The notes beneath the pieces are model-generated. The model made no database searches. It was not told the origin of the DNA and was given only the letters and a program-made list of their open reading frames with translations. A stretch of DNA of 64,000 nt from the NCBI RefSeq assembly GCF_001641125.1, contig NZ_LWLP01000001.1, positions 2,092,688 through 2,156,687 on the forward strand. Reading direction: 5' to 3'. This document shows positions 43,015 through 52,188 of this stretch, piece by piece. A program made the translations under genes and the position numbers. Numbering within the stretch: position 1 is the first letter of the stretch; every line of letters begins with the position of its first letter. Origin of the DNA: Arthrobacter sp. OY3WO11 (GTDB lineage: Bacteria > Actinomycetota > Actinomycetes > Actinomycetales > Micrococcaceae).

Positions 43015-44058
43015 TTAGCCGGCCGGGATGGCAGCGGTGGAAGCCCGTGGGATGATCCGGCAGGGCACGTGGAGCGTTCCCTCTCCAGTATCCTCCGTGG
43101 CCGTAGTTTTTCCTTCCACCGCATCCAGCAGCATGGACATGGCCGCCGCTCCAATTTCGGCGTGCGGAAGCGCCACCGTGGTCAGCGCGGGAACAAGGTT
43201 CGCGGCAAGGTTCTGCTGATCGTCGTAGCCCACCACGGACAGATCCTGCGGTACACGCAGTCCTGCGGCGGCCGCGTACAGCAGTACGCCGGTGGCCACC
43301 CTGTCGTTCGAGCAGACGATCGCCGTCGGCCGGTCTCTGCCGCCCAGCACGGAGGAAGCGGCACGGTAGCCCTCATCGATGTCCCATCCGGTCGCGTGGA
43401 CGTGCTGTTGTTCACGCCCCAGCCCCGCTGCTTCCATCGCCTCGCGGTAACCCTGTTCGCGCTGTGGGGCGGCAGGGGAGCTGAGGGTTCCGGTCAACAG
43501 CGTGATGCGGCGGTGGCCCAGGTCAATCAGAAGCTGTGCCGCGGCGCGCCCGCCTTCGACCTCTGCCGGTATGACCGACTGGAGCCCGGCGGCCGCATCC
43601 GTGCAATTGGCCAGAATGGCCGGCAAGGTAAGCATCGCCGGCGGGGCGGTAATTTCGCGCAAGCTGCCGGTGGCATACATGATTCCGTCTACCTGGCGGT
43701 GGACGAGCTGCTGGGCCGCGGCGCTCTCGCGGACCTTGTCATGTTCCGTGTCGACCACCAGGACCATGTACCCGCGAGCCAGGGCCGTACGGGACGCGCC
43801 GCTGATCAGCCGGCCCGCGAAGGGGCTGGTGACAATGTCATCCGTAATGATGCCGATCGTTGACGTTTGCTGGTTGCGCAGGCTGACCGCAATCGAATTG
43901 GGCGTGTAGTCAAGCTCTGCCGCGGCGCGAAGCACGCGCTCCTGGCGTTCTGCGGTGACGTTGCCGGTTGCCCTGCCGTTAAGCACCAGTGATACCGCAC
44001 TGCGGGACACTCCCGCCCGCCGTGCCACGTCCAGTGCCGTGGCTTTACGTTTGACCAT
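43015..44058 (-). CDS. LacI-family regulator of the CUT1 fructoside operon
   Basis: A 347-residue LacI repressor: ALDVARRAGVSRSAVSLVLNG at the N-terminus, hinge region NSIAVSLRN, and the effector-binding core with VVGYDDQQNLAANLVPALTTVALP. It is upstream of and co-directional with the CUT1 operon, with 205 bp between. The operators before that operon and a similar one before its own gene suggest control of both. Its palindrome type differs from that of the other LacI locus, so cross-talk should be small. Confidence 0.88.
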   Translation of the reverse strand: MVKRKATALDVARRAGVSRSAVSLVLNGRATGNVTAERQERVLRAAAELDYTPNSIAVSLRNQQTSTIGIITDDIVTSPFAGRLISGASRTALARGYMVLVVDTEHDKVRESAAAQQLVHRQVDGIMYATGSLREITAPPAMLTLPAILANCTDAAAGLQSVIPAEVEGGRAAAQLLIDLGHRRITLLTGTLSSPAAPQREQGYREAMEAAGLGREQQHVHATGWDIDEGYRAASSVLGGRDRPTAIVCSNDRVATGVLLYAAAAGLRVPQDLSVVGYDDQQNLAANLVPALTTVALPHAEIGAAAMSMLLDAVEGKTTATEDTGEGTLHVPCRIIPRASTAAIPAG

Positions 44059-44090
44059 ACCGGGCCCCCTTGCTTTCGGCCTAGCATACC

Positions 44091-44102
44091 TAACTCGTGT
44101 GA
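44091..44102. promoter_or_regulatory. LacI autoregulatory operator
   Basis: TAACTCGTGTGA, a degenerate copy of the TAACACGTGTTA/TCA sites at 42823 and 42855, located 32 bp upstream of the LacI start. Degeneracy would give weaker repression of the regulator's own gene. Confidence 0.5.
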
Positions 44103-44171
44103 GGTGAGGGGTGCCTTGCTTGGGTGCTGCGGCTACCAGCAGGCTGATTCGTCAAGCGGCAATTGAAACCG

Positions 44172-44201
44172 CCGTGGTGATGACTTGGATTCATCACACG
44201 G
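44172..44201. promoter_or_regulatory. Inverted repeat in the LacI/nuclease divergent region
   Basis: CCGTGGTGATGA (44172-44183) is mirrored by TCATCACACGG (44191-44201) with a single bulged base. It lies between the divergent LacI and HNH-nuclease genes, within a 260-bp intergenic stretch that otherwise shows only scattered short repeats. It could be an operator or a transcript hairpin. Confidence 0.4.
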
Positions 44202-44318
44202 CGCGGCCGCTGATTCGAGAAACGAGACGTGTGGCTGGCACCACGGACACGCCTCCCGGCGGCAGGCCGTGGTCGAAGCTAGCGTGGAACAGCCCGCTGC
44301 AACAGAAGGACCGTTCAC

Positions 44319-45041
44319 ATCATCCGCTCCGCCGCACAGACCCTAACCCTCTTAGCCTCCCTACTGCTGGCCGGCTCCCTCGTCAGTTGTGACGCCGCAG
44401 CCAACGCCCTTGAGGTACTTGAGTCTGCTCAAGACAGTGCAGCCGAGGCGCCAGCCCAGGCAGACCCGTCCCTTGCCGTTGATGTTGCCAACGCCCTGGG
44501 CCAGCTGCAGGGCATCCCGGTGAAGGGCCGCGCCCCTAAGACCGGCTATAGCCGGAACGAGTTCGGACCGGCCTGGGCTGACGTCGACCGCAACGGCTGC
44601 GACACCCGCAATGACATTCTCGCCCGGGATCTGGCTAACGAAACGTTCAAGCCCGGCAACAACAACTGCGTGGTCACCGCCGGCACCCTGGCCGATAAGT
44701 ACACCGGCGCGACCATCAAATTCACCCGCGGCCAGGACACCAGCTCCGACGTGCAGATCGATCACATCGTCCCGCTCAGCGACGCCTGGCAGAAGGGCGC
44801 GCAGCAGCTCAGCGCCGACCAGCGCAAGGAACTCGCCAACGACCCGCTGAACCTCATGGCTGCCGACGGGCCAACTAACAGCGCCAAGGGAGACAAGGAC
44901 GCCGCCACGTGGCTGCCTCCGAACAAGGCCTTCCGATGCGAATACGTGGCACGCCAAACTGCCGTCAAGGCCACGTACAAACTCTGGGTCACACAAGCCG
45001 AACACGACGCGATCGTCAGCATTCTTGACGGCTGCCGCTAG
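44319..45041 (+). CDS. Secreted HNH-nuclease lipoprotein without canonical start codon
   Basis: The nuclease part has VQIDHIVPLSDAWQKGAQQL followed by NDPLNLMAADGPTNSAKGDK, a DUF1524/HNH pattern with the catalytic DH pair and downstream Asn. In frame upstream are a hydrophobic stretch and a lipobox, LVSC, so the protein should be exported and lipid-anchored. Between the in-frame stop (44280-44282) and the signal peptide there is no ATG, GTG or TTG. AGAAGGA (44304-44310) stands 8 nt before ATC at 44319, the likeliest start position, giving 240 residues. GTG 44520 would remove the whole signal peptide. Either an ATC start or a start-codon mutation is implied. It may degrade extracellular DNA. 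Confidence 0.65.
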   Translation: MIRSAAQTLTLLASLLLAGSLVSCDAAANALEVLESAQDSAAEAPAQADPSLAVDVANALGQLQGIPVKGRAPKTGYSRNEFGPAWADVDRNGCDTRNDILARDLANETFKPGNNNCVVTAGTLADKYTGATIKFTRGQDTSSDVQIDHIVPLSDAWQKGAQQLSADQRKELANDPLNLMAADGPTNSAKGDKDAATWLPPNKAFRCEYVARQTAVKATYKLWVTQAEHDAIVSILDGCR

Positions 45042-45102
45042 ATCCACTGGTGTTGGCTGCCTTCCAATGGGACGAGCTCACTGCGGGCTGACCCTCGGCG
45101 GG

Positions 45103-46283
45103 TCAGCGGCTGCCAACGATTCTTCGTGCCAGGGCCCGGTCGATTCCCGGCACGCGGGAGGCCCGTATGACCCACCGACGCAGCAGGCGCTGGGCTTTGT
45201 TCCGGGGCAGGAATGACGAGGCAGCGCGCCGCCCGGCTGCCTGCGCATCTTCAACAACAGGTTTCCATCGCTCCTCGAACCCGGCGAGCGCAGGACTGAT
45301 GCCTTCAGCGGAAGCCACTGGTCCGAGGAAGTCACCCAACAGCGCTGCCCCTGCGGTCGCCAACGAAGCGCCCTGACCCGCCAGGAGCGATACGGCTCCT
45401 GAGGCGTCCCCCAGGAGGATGGTGCGCTCCTTCTGCCAGCCCGGCAAGATGATTTGGGCAACGACATCGTCGTACACGTGCTCGGGGCAGGCCTCCAGCA
45501 CCCTGTCGACGGCGGCGCTGAGTCCGGCGAACTCCCCGCGCAGCCGCTCCCGTATACTCCCGGCCCCCCGGCCTCCCGCCGCGGCCGTAGAGTCCCGATA
45601 GGCCAACAAGGCCGCCACTTCGCCTGTGCGGAGGTTGTAGAGCCCGGCCATCCTGTCGATGCTGTCCGTGAGGACGAACCGGTTCCTGAACCGTTCGTCC
45701 AGGAGCGGCCCCATCACGGTGAACGCGGCCGCACGCATGCCCAAGGGGCGCAGGTACCCGTCTTCGGGGCCGAAGAGCTGCGCCCGCACCGTTGAGTGGA
45801 TGCCATCGGCGCCCACCAGGACGTCCGCGGCGAGGGGGGCCTCCGGCAGGCCTCGACGGTGACCCGCACGCCGTCGTGATCACTCCAAACCCGGGAAACC
45901 TGCGCACCGTAACTGATCCGCACCCGGCCCGGGGCGACGTCGTCGAGAGCGGCGAGCGCGGCGCGCTCCATGTCAGGGCGCAGCAGGCTCAGGATTTTCC
46001 CGCCTGCAAGCCGTGCAAACTGGTTGTAATCGAGGCTGCACGTGCGGCGTCCCTTTCCATCCACATAGTCGACTGCCTCGACCTGGTACGTTACCGCTGC
46101 GAGGCGCGGGTAAAGGCCGATCCGTTCGGCCGCCTGGAGTCCCGGCCCAAAGAAGTCCATCATGTAGCCGTCGGGCCTTGGACCCGGTGATTTCTCGACA
46201 AGCTCCACGTCCCAGCCCGCCGAACCCAGCTGGCGGGCCGCGACCAGGCCCGCAATGCCCGCGCCCACAACAATTGCCTTCAT
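45103..46283 (-). pseudogene. FAD-dependent monooxygenase, frameshifted
   Basis: The first part begins MKAIVVGAGIAGLVAARQLG with the FAD-binding GxGxxG; ATG 46283 has GGGGAGGG a few bases upstream. The second part, in another frame, has VLVGADGIHSTVR (the GD/ADGIHS motif) and LLGDASGAVSLLAGQG, the FAD ribityl-binding motif. The frame changes at about 45840-45860, next to a run of six G (45834-45839). Joined, it gives a roughly 390-residue class A flavoprotein hydroxylase of the kind that acts on aromatic or polyketide substrates. One indel is enough to explain the break, so a sequencing error is possible. Confidence 0.7.
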
Positions 46284-46329
46284 ATCCCTCCCCTCCGTCA
46301 GAGGAACCGCTATCAGAGCAGCCGCGCCG

Positions 46330-48531
46330 CTAGAGCTGCAGCTCCTCGAAAGTACGGAGCTCACGCGCGGGAGTTGCTGTGGCCAGCGCTTCCTGAGCCC
46401 GGGGGAGCGGTTCATATTCGTTGTTCATGGGATCCCAGCCGACGAGGTGGCCGAAGTCCAGTCCGGTGAGTTCGTTGATCCTGCGGACCGGGACCTGGAA
46501 GGTGACCGGTGTGAAGGCCTCCCTGAGAATGTCCCCAACCAGCTCATGCTGGCTGATCATGTAAGCGCTGGCGGAATGGCTGCCGTCCGGACGCTGGAAG
46601 ACGAGGATCTTCCAGAACGACAGCGGGATGCGCGTGCCTCGGAACTCCGGATCGCTGCCGGTGAAGACCGGGCCTGTGAACACCGTGAGCCGCAGCTTTT
46701 CAGCCTTCGCGGTGTCCAGCAGGTAGTCCTCAAGGCCGGCCCATAGGGATGCACCCTGGTTGAACTTCTTGTGATGGGGGGAGCAGTTGGCAAAATGGAA
46801 GGTGTCGTCGTTCGCAGCCTTTGCAACGCTGTCCGGACCCCAGACCGGATCCAGGCGGCGGACGAGGTGCCCGCGGTCAAAGTCGTTGCCCGCGTAGAGA
46901 TCTCCGCCAATTTGTTCGGACCGGTCCAGCCGGGGGTCGAAGTACCACTTGTCCCGTTCCCGCTTCGGGGATTGGCTGAGGCTGCCATCGACGTTCACGG
47001 CAGTGTAGAGGGCCAGCCTCCTCCTGCGGTTCATGACGAGGCTGAAGTGGTGGTAATCCAGCACCGTTGGATCCCGCCCAGGGGCCGCGCGGCGGTTCTG
47101 TGCTGCGTCGGTGCGCTGTTCGGCTGTGAGGGCCGGCAACGGAACGTGCACACCCAGGAAATCGGGGTCGTATCCTTTCCTTCCCGAATAGTCGGGGTCT
47201 ATCGCCACGGCTTCATCGGCCACCGCAGTCCCCGTGCCAACCGCGTCCCCGCCGCCCGGAACGGCGTTGGCGGTCCGGTCTACAGCGGAAGGATCCGGTT
47301 CTTGTGCCGCCTGCACCGCACCGAGCCGGATGGTGATGTGCAGGGGGATGGTGAGGGACACGGCACCGTCCGCAGTGACGACTGGCTGCTCCAAGTCCGG
47401 CTGGACCTGCGCCGGGGCCTGCCCTTCCTCCACCGGGTGCAGAAGTTCCACCGGGTGTGGCGGGTCAGCTGGCAGCGGAGGCGGGTTCAGTGCTTCCTCC
47501 AGCAGGGCCCGTTCTTCGTTGGTCATGCCGTCGGCGTTCGCTCCCAGCCAGGCCAGGATACTGCTGATCCGGATACCTTCATTTGCCACCCACTGGATCC
47601 GCAGCTCATCCTGCGTCCTGTCCCACACGGTGCCGTCCACGGTCAGGATGTCTCCTGCCGCATTGCGGGCAGGGACGCCGGAATGGTGCAGGCCCAGGAC
47701 TTCCCACTGGTTGTTGAAGAGCGGTGACCCGGACGAGCCTGGAGAGGTGTCCGTGTGGTAGTGCAGGAACTGGTCGAAGCGGTCGATGAGTTCGTTCTGT
47801 TGCAGCGCGAGCTGTTTCTCCTGGCCTTCCGGGTGCTGGATGATGTTGATGGACTCTCCCAGCAGGATCTTGCCCTGTTCCTTGGACGTACGGTTGAAGC
47901 CGAAGCCGGCCAGCGGAACCGAGGCACCCGCCCCGTCCGGACGTGATGTCGCTGCCACCGCTACCACGGTGACATCCAGTCCGGCATCCGTCCGGAAGAA
48001 GGTGTCCGGCTCCAGGTCGAACTGCGATGCAGCCAGGGGAAGGCCGCTGACGCCGTTCTGGAAGTTGAATTCCAGCCGGGAGAAGCGGGCGGACTGTGCG
48101 TCTGCCAGCACGTGGTTGTTCGTCAGGGCCAGGCGCGGCGAGACCATAAACCCCGTGCCGAAGGAGCGGATCTGGAACCGGTCACGGACAATAACCCTGC
48201 CCACACTGCGTGCCACCGCCGTGCCCAACTCCAGGAAAGCGATGCCGAGCAGGTTGTTTCCGCCGATAATCCGCTCCAGCACCAGCTCATCCCGCACCTG
48301 GCCACGCTCTGCCGGTGAGGTGTCAGCCGTCGCCCTGAGCGCGTCCATGACCATCGGCTGGCGCATGACCCGCCGGCTGCGCAGTTCCACCCGTTCCGGA
48401 GCGTCCACGTTGAGGATGCTGCCCTGCGGGGTATGGGCTTCCGCGATCTTCTCCTCCGTTCCCCGGCGTGGACCCTTGCGGGCCTGGAACCGCGCCTGGG
48501 TGGCGGTGAGTACGTCGTCCGGGATGACCAT
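46330..48531 (-). CDS. Trypsin-like protease fused to DNA/RNA non-specific endonuclease (NUC1)
   Basis: A 733-residue two-domain protein. Residues about 95-330 form a trypsin/V8-like serine protease: H140 in LTNNHVL, D186 in GLDVTVV and S267 in SPGSSGSP. A proline-rich linker (350-385) leads to a NUC1-type nuclease at about 470-720, with the catalytic DRGH at 552-555 and an Asn-rich FANCSPHHKKFNQG metal-site segment. No signal peptide or membrane helix, so it should be cytoplasmic. The first 90 residues contain no recognised domain and could be an autoinhibitory or sensor region. It follows the subtilisin-like gene by 65 nt and is probably co-transcribed. Proteolytic activation of the nuclease is a hypothesis. 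Confidence 0.85.
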   Translation of the reverse strand: MVIPDDVLTATQARFQARKGPRRGTEEKIAEAHTPQGSILNVDAPERVELRSRRVMRQPMVMDALRATADTSPAERGQVRDELVLERIIGGNNLLGIAFLELGTAVARSVGRVIVRDRFQIRSFGTGFMVSPRLALTNNHVLADAQSARFSRLEFNFQNGVSGLPLAASQFDLEPDTFFRTDAGLDVTVVAVAATSRPDGAGASVPLAGFGFNRTSKEQGKILLGESINIIQHPEGQEKQLALQQNELIDRFDQFLHYHTDTSPGSSGSPLFNNQWEVLGLHHSGVPARNAAGDILTVDGTVWDRTQDELRIQWVANEGIRISSILAWLGANADGMTNEERALLEEALNPPPLPADPPHPVELLHPVEEGQAPAQVQPDLEQPVVTADGAVSLTIPLHITIRLGAVQAAQEPDPSAVDRTANAVPGGGDAVGTGTAVADEAVAIDPDYSGRKGYDPDFLGVHVPLPALTAEQRTDAAQNRRAAPGRDPTVLDYHHFSLVMNRRRRLALYTAVNVDGSLSQSPKRERDKWYFDPRLDRSEQIGGDLYAGNDFDRGHLVRRLDPVWGPDSVAKAANDDTFHFANCSPHHKKFNQGASLWAGLEDYLLDTAKAEKLRLTVFTGPVFTGSDPEFRGTRIPLSFWKILVFQRPDGSHSASAYMISQHELVGDILREAFTPVTFQVPVRRINELTGLDFGHLVGWDPMNNEYEPLPRAQEALATATPARELRTFEELQL

Positions 48532-48596
48532 GTGTCCGTTCCTTCGGGGTACTTCAAGCCGGTCAATGACCGCTTCGGACTGAGCGCCGGGCTGAC

Positions 48597-49826
48597 CTAG
48601 TTGGCATTCGTGGGTGCCTGGACCAGGCCCGCCCCTACGTCCACGGGGTCAGTGCCGGCCTTGAGCGGCTTGAACGTTCCGGATGCGATCAGTTTTGCCT
48701 GGAGGAGCACAGGGCTGAGGGGCCCTTGCGCCAGAAGCCGCTCCGCCCACAGCGCCGCCACGCCGGCCACGTGCGGAGTGGCCATGCTGGTGCCGCTGAT
48801 CGTTTTGGTTCCGCCGTTGAGCCAGGCGCTGAAGACCCCGACGCCCGGGCCGGCCACTGTCGCCATCGTGTTTGAGAAGGGTGCCACGGTGAGTCCGCCG
48901 CCGCCGTCGGCCAGGGCAGCCACGGATGTGATCCCGAAGGCCGCGGCCGGCGGGGCAACGTTGATCTCGTACGCGGGGTTGCCGTTGCGTTCACTTTCAT
49001 TGCCGGCAGCTGCGACCACAATCGTGGTCTGGGCGACGGAAGCCCGCGCGTTGAGGAGGTTGGCGAGCTGTTCGAAAAGCCGGACGTTGGCGCGGTAGCC
49101 TTCGAGCGCTAAGGATGTGGCGGCGGGGATGGACAGGCCGTGCACCTTCACCAGTTCGTCCACCCAGCCCGGGAAGTCAATGCCCAGCGACATGGAAATG
49201 ACGTGGGCGCCGTTGTCGGTGGCCCACAGCATTGCGGAGGCAAGAATATCGCTGCTGCCGCCGTTGGGGCCTCCGAGGACTTTGCCGATGACCGCTTTCT
49301 GGACGCCGGGTGCGACGCCGATGCGCTGACCAGAGATGTCGCGGCCAAAGATCGTGCCGGCGCAGTGAGTGCCATGGCCGTTGTCGTCTTCGGCGCTGCC
49401 CGCGCCGGTGAAGTCCTTGGTGACCAGGTTGACGCCGGCGAACGCCGGGTGGGTGGCCGCGATGCCGGTGTCCAGCACCGAAACGGTCACCCCGGCCCCG
49501 GAGAAGGGGGAGGTGTCCGCGCCCACAGCCTTGACGCCCCACGTTGCCGCAGCTGACGGCGCAGCCTCGGCGTCGAGGGGTTCGATGAGTTTCATGGGCA
49601 TGGCGGGAGCGAAGCCCAGGACCGTGGGGTCGTTCCGCAGGGCGTTGAGGGCTGCAGCGGAGGGGTTCTCGTCCCGCTCAACAGTCATGCCCACAGCCCG
49701 TTCCGCGATGTTCTGGGCGGCGCTTTCGAGCCCCGGTGAAGCTCCCGGTCCATCGAACGGGTCACGGGTGGCGCCGAGGGACGGCGCCCGCAGAATCATG
49801 ATTTTCTGATTGAACAGCTTGGTCAT
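48597..49826 (-). CDS. Subtilisin-like serine protease (S8), cytoplasmic-type
   Basis: A 409-residue subtilase with a complete active site: D119 in SVLDTGIAATHP, H151 in GHGTHCAGT, oxyanion N276 in AAAGNES, and S347 in GTSMATPHVAG. An insert with Leu/Ala-rich helix (about 225-265) separates the strands before N276. The N-terminal 95 residues (with FNQKIMILRAP) look like a short inhibitory prodomain, but there is no signal peptide, unusual for the family. GGAG lies 7 nt before the ATG. It precedes the trypsin-nuclease gene on the same strand. Confidence 0.9.
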   Translation of the reverse strand: MTKLFNQKIMILRAPSLGATRDPFDGPGASPGLESAAQNIAERAVGMTVERDENPSAAALNALRNDPTVLGFAPAMPMKLIEPLDAEAAPSAAATWGVKAVGADTSPFSGAGVTVSVLDTGIAATHPAFAGVNLVTKDFTGAGSAEDDNGHGTHCAGTIFGRDISGQRIGVAPGVQKAVIGKVLGGPNGGSSDILASAMLWATDNGAHVISMSLGIDFPGWVDELVKVHGLSIPAATSLALEGYRANVRLFEQLANLLNARASVAQTTIVVAAAGNESERNGNPAYEINVAPPAAAFGITSVAALADGGGGLTVAPFSNTMATVAGPGVGVFSAWLNGGTKTISGTSMATPHVAGVAALWAERLLAQGPLSPVLLQAKLIASGTFKPLKAGTDPVDVGAGLVQAPTNAN

Positions 49827-49946
49827 CCTGGGCTCCTCGGCCTCTACGCGGAACGGTCTGCGCCGGATGGCGCAGCGGCGGCAGTGGACGTATCAGCCGG
49901 CACGGTGAACGTCTGGTCCCACCCGTCGCCAGTTCTACGCCGCGAG

Positions 49947-49964
49947 GCGTTACATCAGCGTTAC
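49947..49964. promoter_or_regulatory. GCGTTAC direct repeat upstream of the protease pair
   Basis: GCGTTAC occurs at 49947-49953 and 49958-49964, exactly 11 bp apart, 120 bp upstream of the subtilisin gene on the other strand. Heptamers with an 11-bp period are the pattern bound by SARP-type activators; no such regulator is in the window. Confidence 0.35.
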
Positions 49965-50082
49965 TGCCCGGGAGGGCCGGACAACGGCCCCGTTAAGCGC
50001 AATGCCGTCCCGCTTTACCTCTTCGCGCTATCGTTTCCCCTATTGCGTGCCACTCAGTACAACGGATTGCGAGGGGACCTGA

Positions 50083-50979
50083 ATGGGCGACGGTTTAATG
50101 GAAGGCCGGCTGGAGTGCCTGTCCACGGGCTCGGTGTGGGCGGAGGGGCCCGTGTGGGTTCCTTCCTCGCAGACCGTGCGGTGGAGCGATATTCCCAACA
50201 ACCGCATTCTTGAGTTCACGGCGGCCACAGGTACCACCAGGGAATACGCCACCGACGCCGGGTACACCAACGGCCGGACCCTGGACGCCGACGGCAGCGT
50301 TGTGCAGTGCAGCCACGGGCACCGCCGCGTCGAGCGGGACGTCGAGGGGACCGTGACAGGACTGGTTGACTCCTTCCAGGGCCGGCGGCTGAACTCACCC
50401 AACGACGTCGTGGTTGCCCGCGATTCCAGCATCTGGTTCACCGACCCGCCCTACGGGATCCTGCCGGGAACACGGGAAGGGCACGAGGGGGAGCAGGAGT
50501 ACGGCGGCTGCTACGTGTTCCGGTTCGAGCCTGCCTCCGGGGACCTCACTGCTGTGGTGACGGACCTCGAGTATCCGAACGGGCTGGCGTTTTCGCCGGA
50601 TGAGTCGGTCCTTTATGTAACGGACACGGCCGGTTCGGAGCATGGCGTGCCGTTGCGGATCGCCTCCTACGATGTGCTGGACGGCGCGTGCAAACGCCGG
50701 GCACCCGCCGTCGAGCTTGGAGACGACCATGCCGCCGACGGCTTGCGCGTGGACGTCCACGGCCGGATCTGGACCTCGGCCGGATCGGAAGTGCGTGTCT
50801 ATTCACCGTCGTTCGAACTCCTGGACACCATTGAAGTGCCTGAAAAAGTATCAAACGTATGCTTCGGAGGCCCGGGCGGCCAGGACCTCTACATCACGGC
50901 CACTACCAGCCTCTACCGGATCCGCACCACAACGCGGGATGCGGCCGCCCGTCTCACCACTCCCGCCGACAACCGATAA
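50083..50979 (+). CDS. SMP-30/gluconolactonase-like hydrolase
   Basis: A 298-residue six-bladed beta-propeller of the SMP-30/gluconolactonase/LRE family. GSVWAEGPVWVPSSQTVRWSD near residue 13-33 holds the metal-ligand glutamate, LNSPNDVVVARDSSIWFTDP the central Asn ligand, and YPNGLAFSPDESVLYVTDT plus DGLRVDVHGRIW the remaining ones. Such enzymes hydrolyse sugar-acid lactones with a divalent metal. GAGGGG lies 7 nt before the ATG. Followed after 12 nt by an aldo/keto reductase, with which it may be co-transcribed in sugar metabolism. Confidence 0.87.
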   Translation: MGDGLMEGRLECLSTGSVWAEGPVWVPSSQTVRWSDIPNNRILEFTAATGTTREYATDAGYTNGRTLDADGSVVQCSHGHRRVERDVEGTVTGLVDSFQGRRLNSPNDVVVARDSSIWFTDPPYGILPGTREGHEGEQEYGGCYVFRFEPASGDLTAVVTDLEYPNGLAFSPDESVLYVTDTAGSEHGVPLRIASYDVLDGACKRRAPAVELGDDHAADGLRVDVHGRIWTSAGSEVRVYSPSFELLDTIEVPEKVSNVCFGGPGGQDLYITATTSLYRIRTTTRDAAARLTTPADNR

Positions 50980-50991
50980 CGAGGCCAACAA

Positions 50992-52023
50992 ATGAACTAC
51001 AGAACCCTGGGAACCAGCGGCACCGTTGTTTCCACCTTTGCGCTGGGAACCATGACGTTCGGGGCGGAGGCCACCGAGGAGTCATCACACGCCATCCTGG
51101 ACAGCTATTTCGACGCCGGCGGCAACTTCATCGACACCGCTGATGTCTACAGCACGGGAGCTTCGGAAGAGATCATCGGACGCTGGCTGGGCAAGCGCCC
51201 GGACGTCAGGGATACAGCGGTGATCGCCACCAAGGGCCGCTTTCCGATGGGGACGGGACCGAACGACGTCGGCACCTCCCGCCGAAGGTTGACCCGCGCC
51301 CTGGACGATTCGCTCCGGCGCCTGGGCGTGGAACAGATCGACCTTTACCAGCTGCACGCCTGGGACCCGATCACCCCGCTCGAGGAGACGCTGCGCTTCC
51401 TTGACGACTCGGTCAGCCGCGGAAAGATCGCCTACTACGGCTTCTCCAACTTCCTCGGATGGCAGCTGACCAAGGCCGTCCACCTTGCCCGCGCCCACGG
51501 CTGGACTCCGGCCGTGACACTGCAGCCCCAGTACAGCCTGCTGGTGCGGGACATCGAATCCGAAATTGTCCCCGCCGCGCTCGACGCCGGAATCGGGTTG
51601 CTGCCATGGTCCCCTTTGGGGGGTGGCTGGTTGTCCGGCAAGTACAAGCGGGACCAGGCCCCCAAGGGTGCCACTCGGCTCGGCGAGAACCCCGAACGCG
51701 GCATGGAGGCCTGGAAAGCACGCAACAACAATCCCGGCACCTGGGATGTCATCAATGCCGTGGAAGACATTGCGGCCGCCCGCGGAGTGAGTCCTTCCCA
51801 AGTGGCGCTGGCGTGGCTGGTGGACAGGCCGGCCGTGACGTCGGTGATCCTGGGTGCCCGGACCACGGAGCAGCTCGCCGACAACCTTGCCGCAGCCAGC
51901 CTGCAGCTCAGCCCCGACGAAGCCGGCCACTTAACCCAGGTCAGCCAGCCCCGGACAGGGGTTTATCCGTACGGCCCGATGGCGCAGGAGCAGCGCAGCC
52001 GCAGGATCGAGGGTGGACGGTAA
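50992..52023 (+). CDS. Aldo/keto reductase
   Basis: A 343-residue NADP-type aldo/keto reductase barrel. FIDTADVYSTGASEEIIGRWL contains the catalytic Asp and Tyr; KGRF supplies the Lys; YQLHAWD holds the His; and GARTTEQLADNL near the C-terminus binds the cofactor phosphate. The overall length and SRRRLTRALDDSLRRLG place it with AKR11-like oxidoreductases acting on sugars or xenobiotics. A weak GAGG site precedes the ATG. The substrate is unknown. Confidence 0.9.
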   Translation: MNYRTLGTSGTVVSTFALGTMTFGAEATEESSHAILDSYFDAGGNFIDTADVYSTGASEEIIGRWLGKRPDVRDTAVIATKGRFPMGTGPNDVGTSRRRLTRALDDSLRRLGVEQIDLYQLHAWDPITPLEETLRFLDDSVSRGKIAYYGFSNFLGWQLTKAVHLARAHGWTPAVTLQPQYSLLVRDIESEIVPAALDAGIGLLPWSPLGGGWLSGKYKRDQAPKGATRLGENPERGMEAWKARNNNPGTWDVINAVEDIAAARGVSPSQVALAWLVDRPAVTSVILGARTTEQLADNLAAASLQLSPDEAGHLTQVSQPRTGVYPYGPMAQEQRSRRIEGGR

Positions 52024-52188
52024 CGCGGCACCTTATAGCGCACGTGTGTCACCAGCCGCGTGCCGCCTACCTCCGTTGGTCCGAGCCTAAGATTTCCGAC
52101 GCCGTGTTGCCGGCAGGCCAATCCGGCCTTGAAGGTCCTGCTGGCACAGGGCTACGATTGCCGCCACCTGCCACCAAAGGAGACGGCA

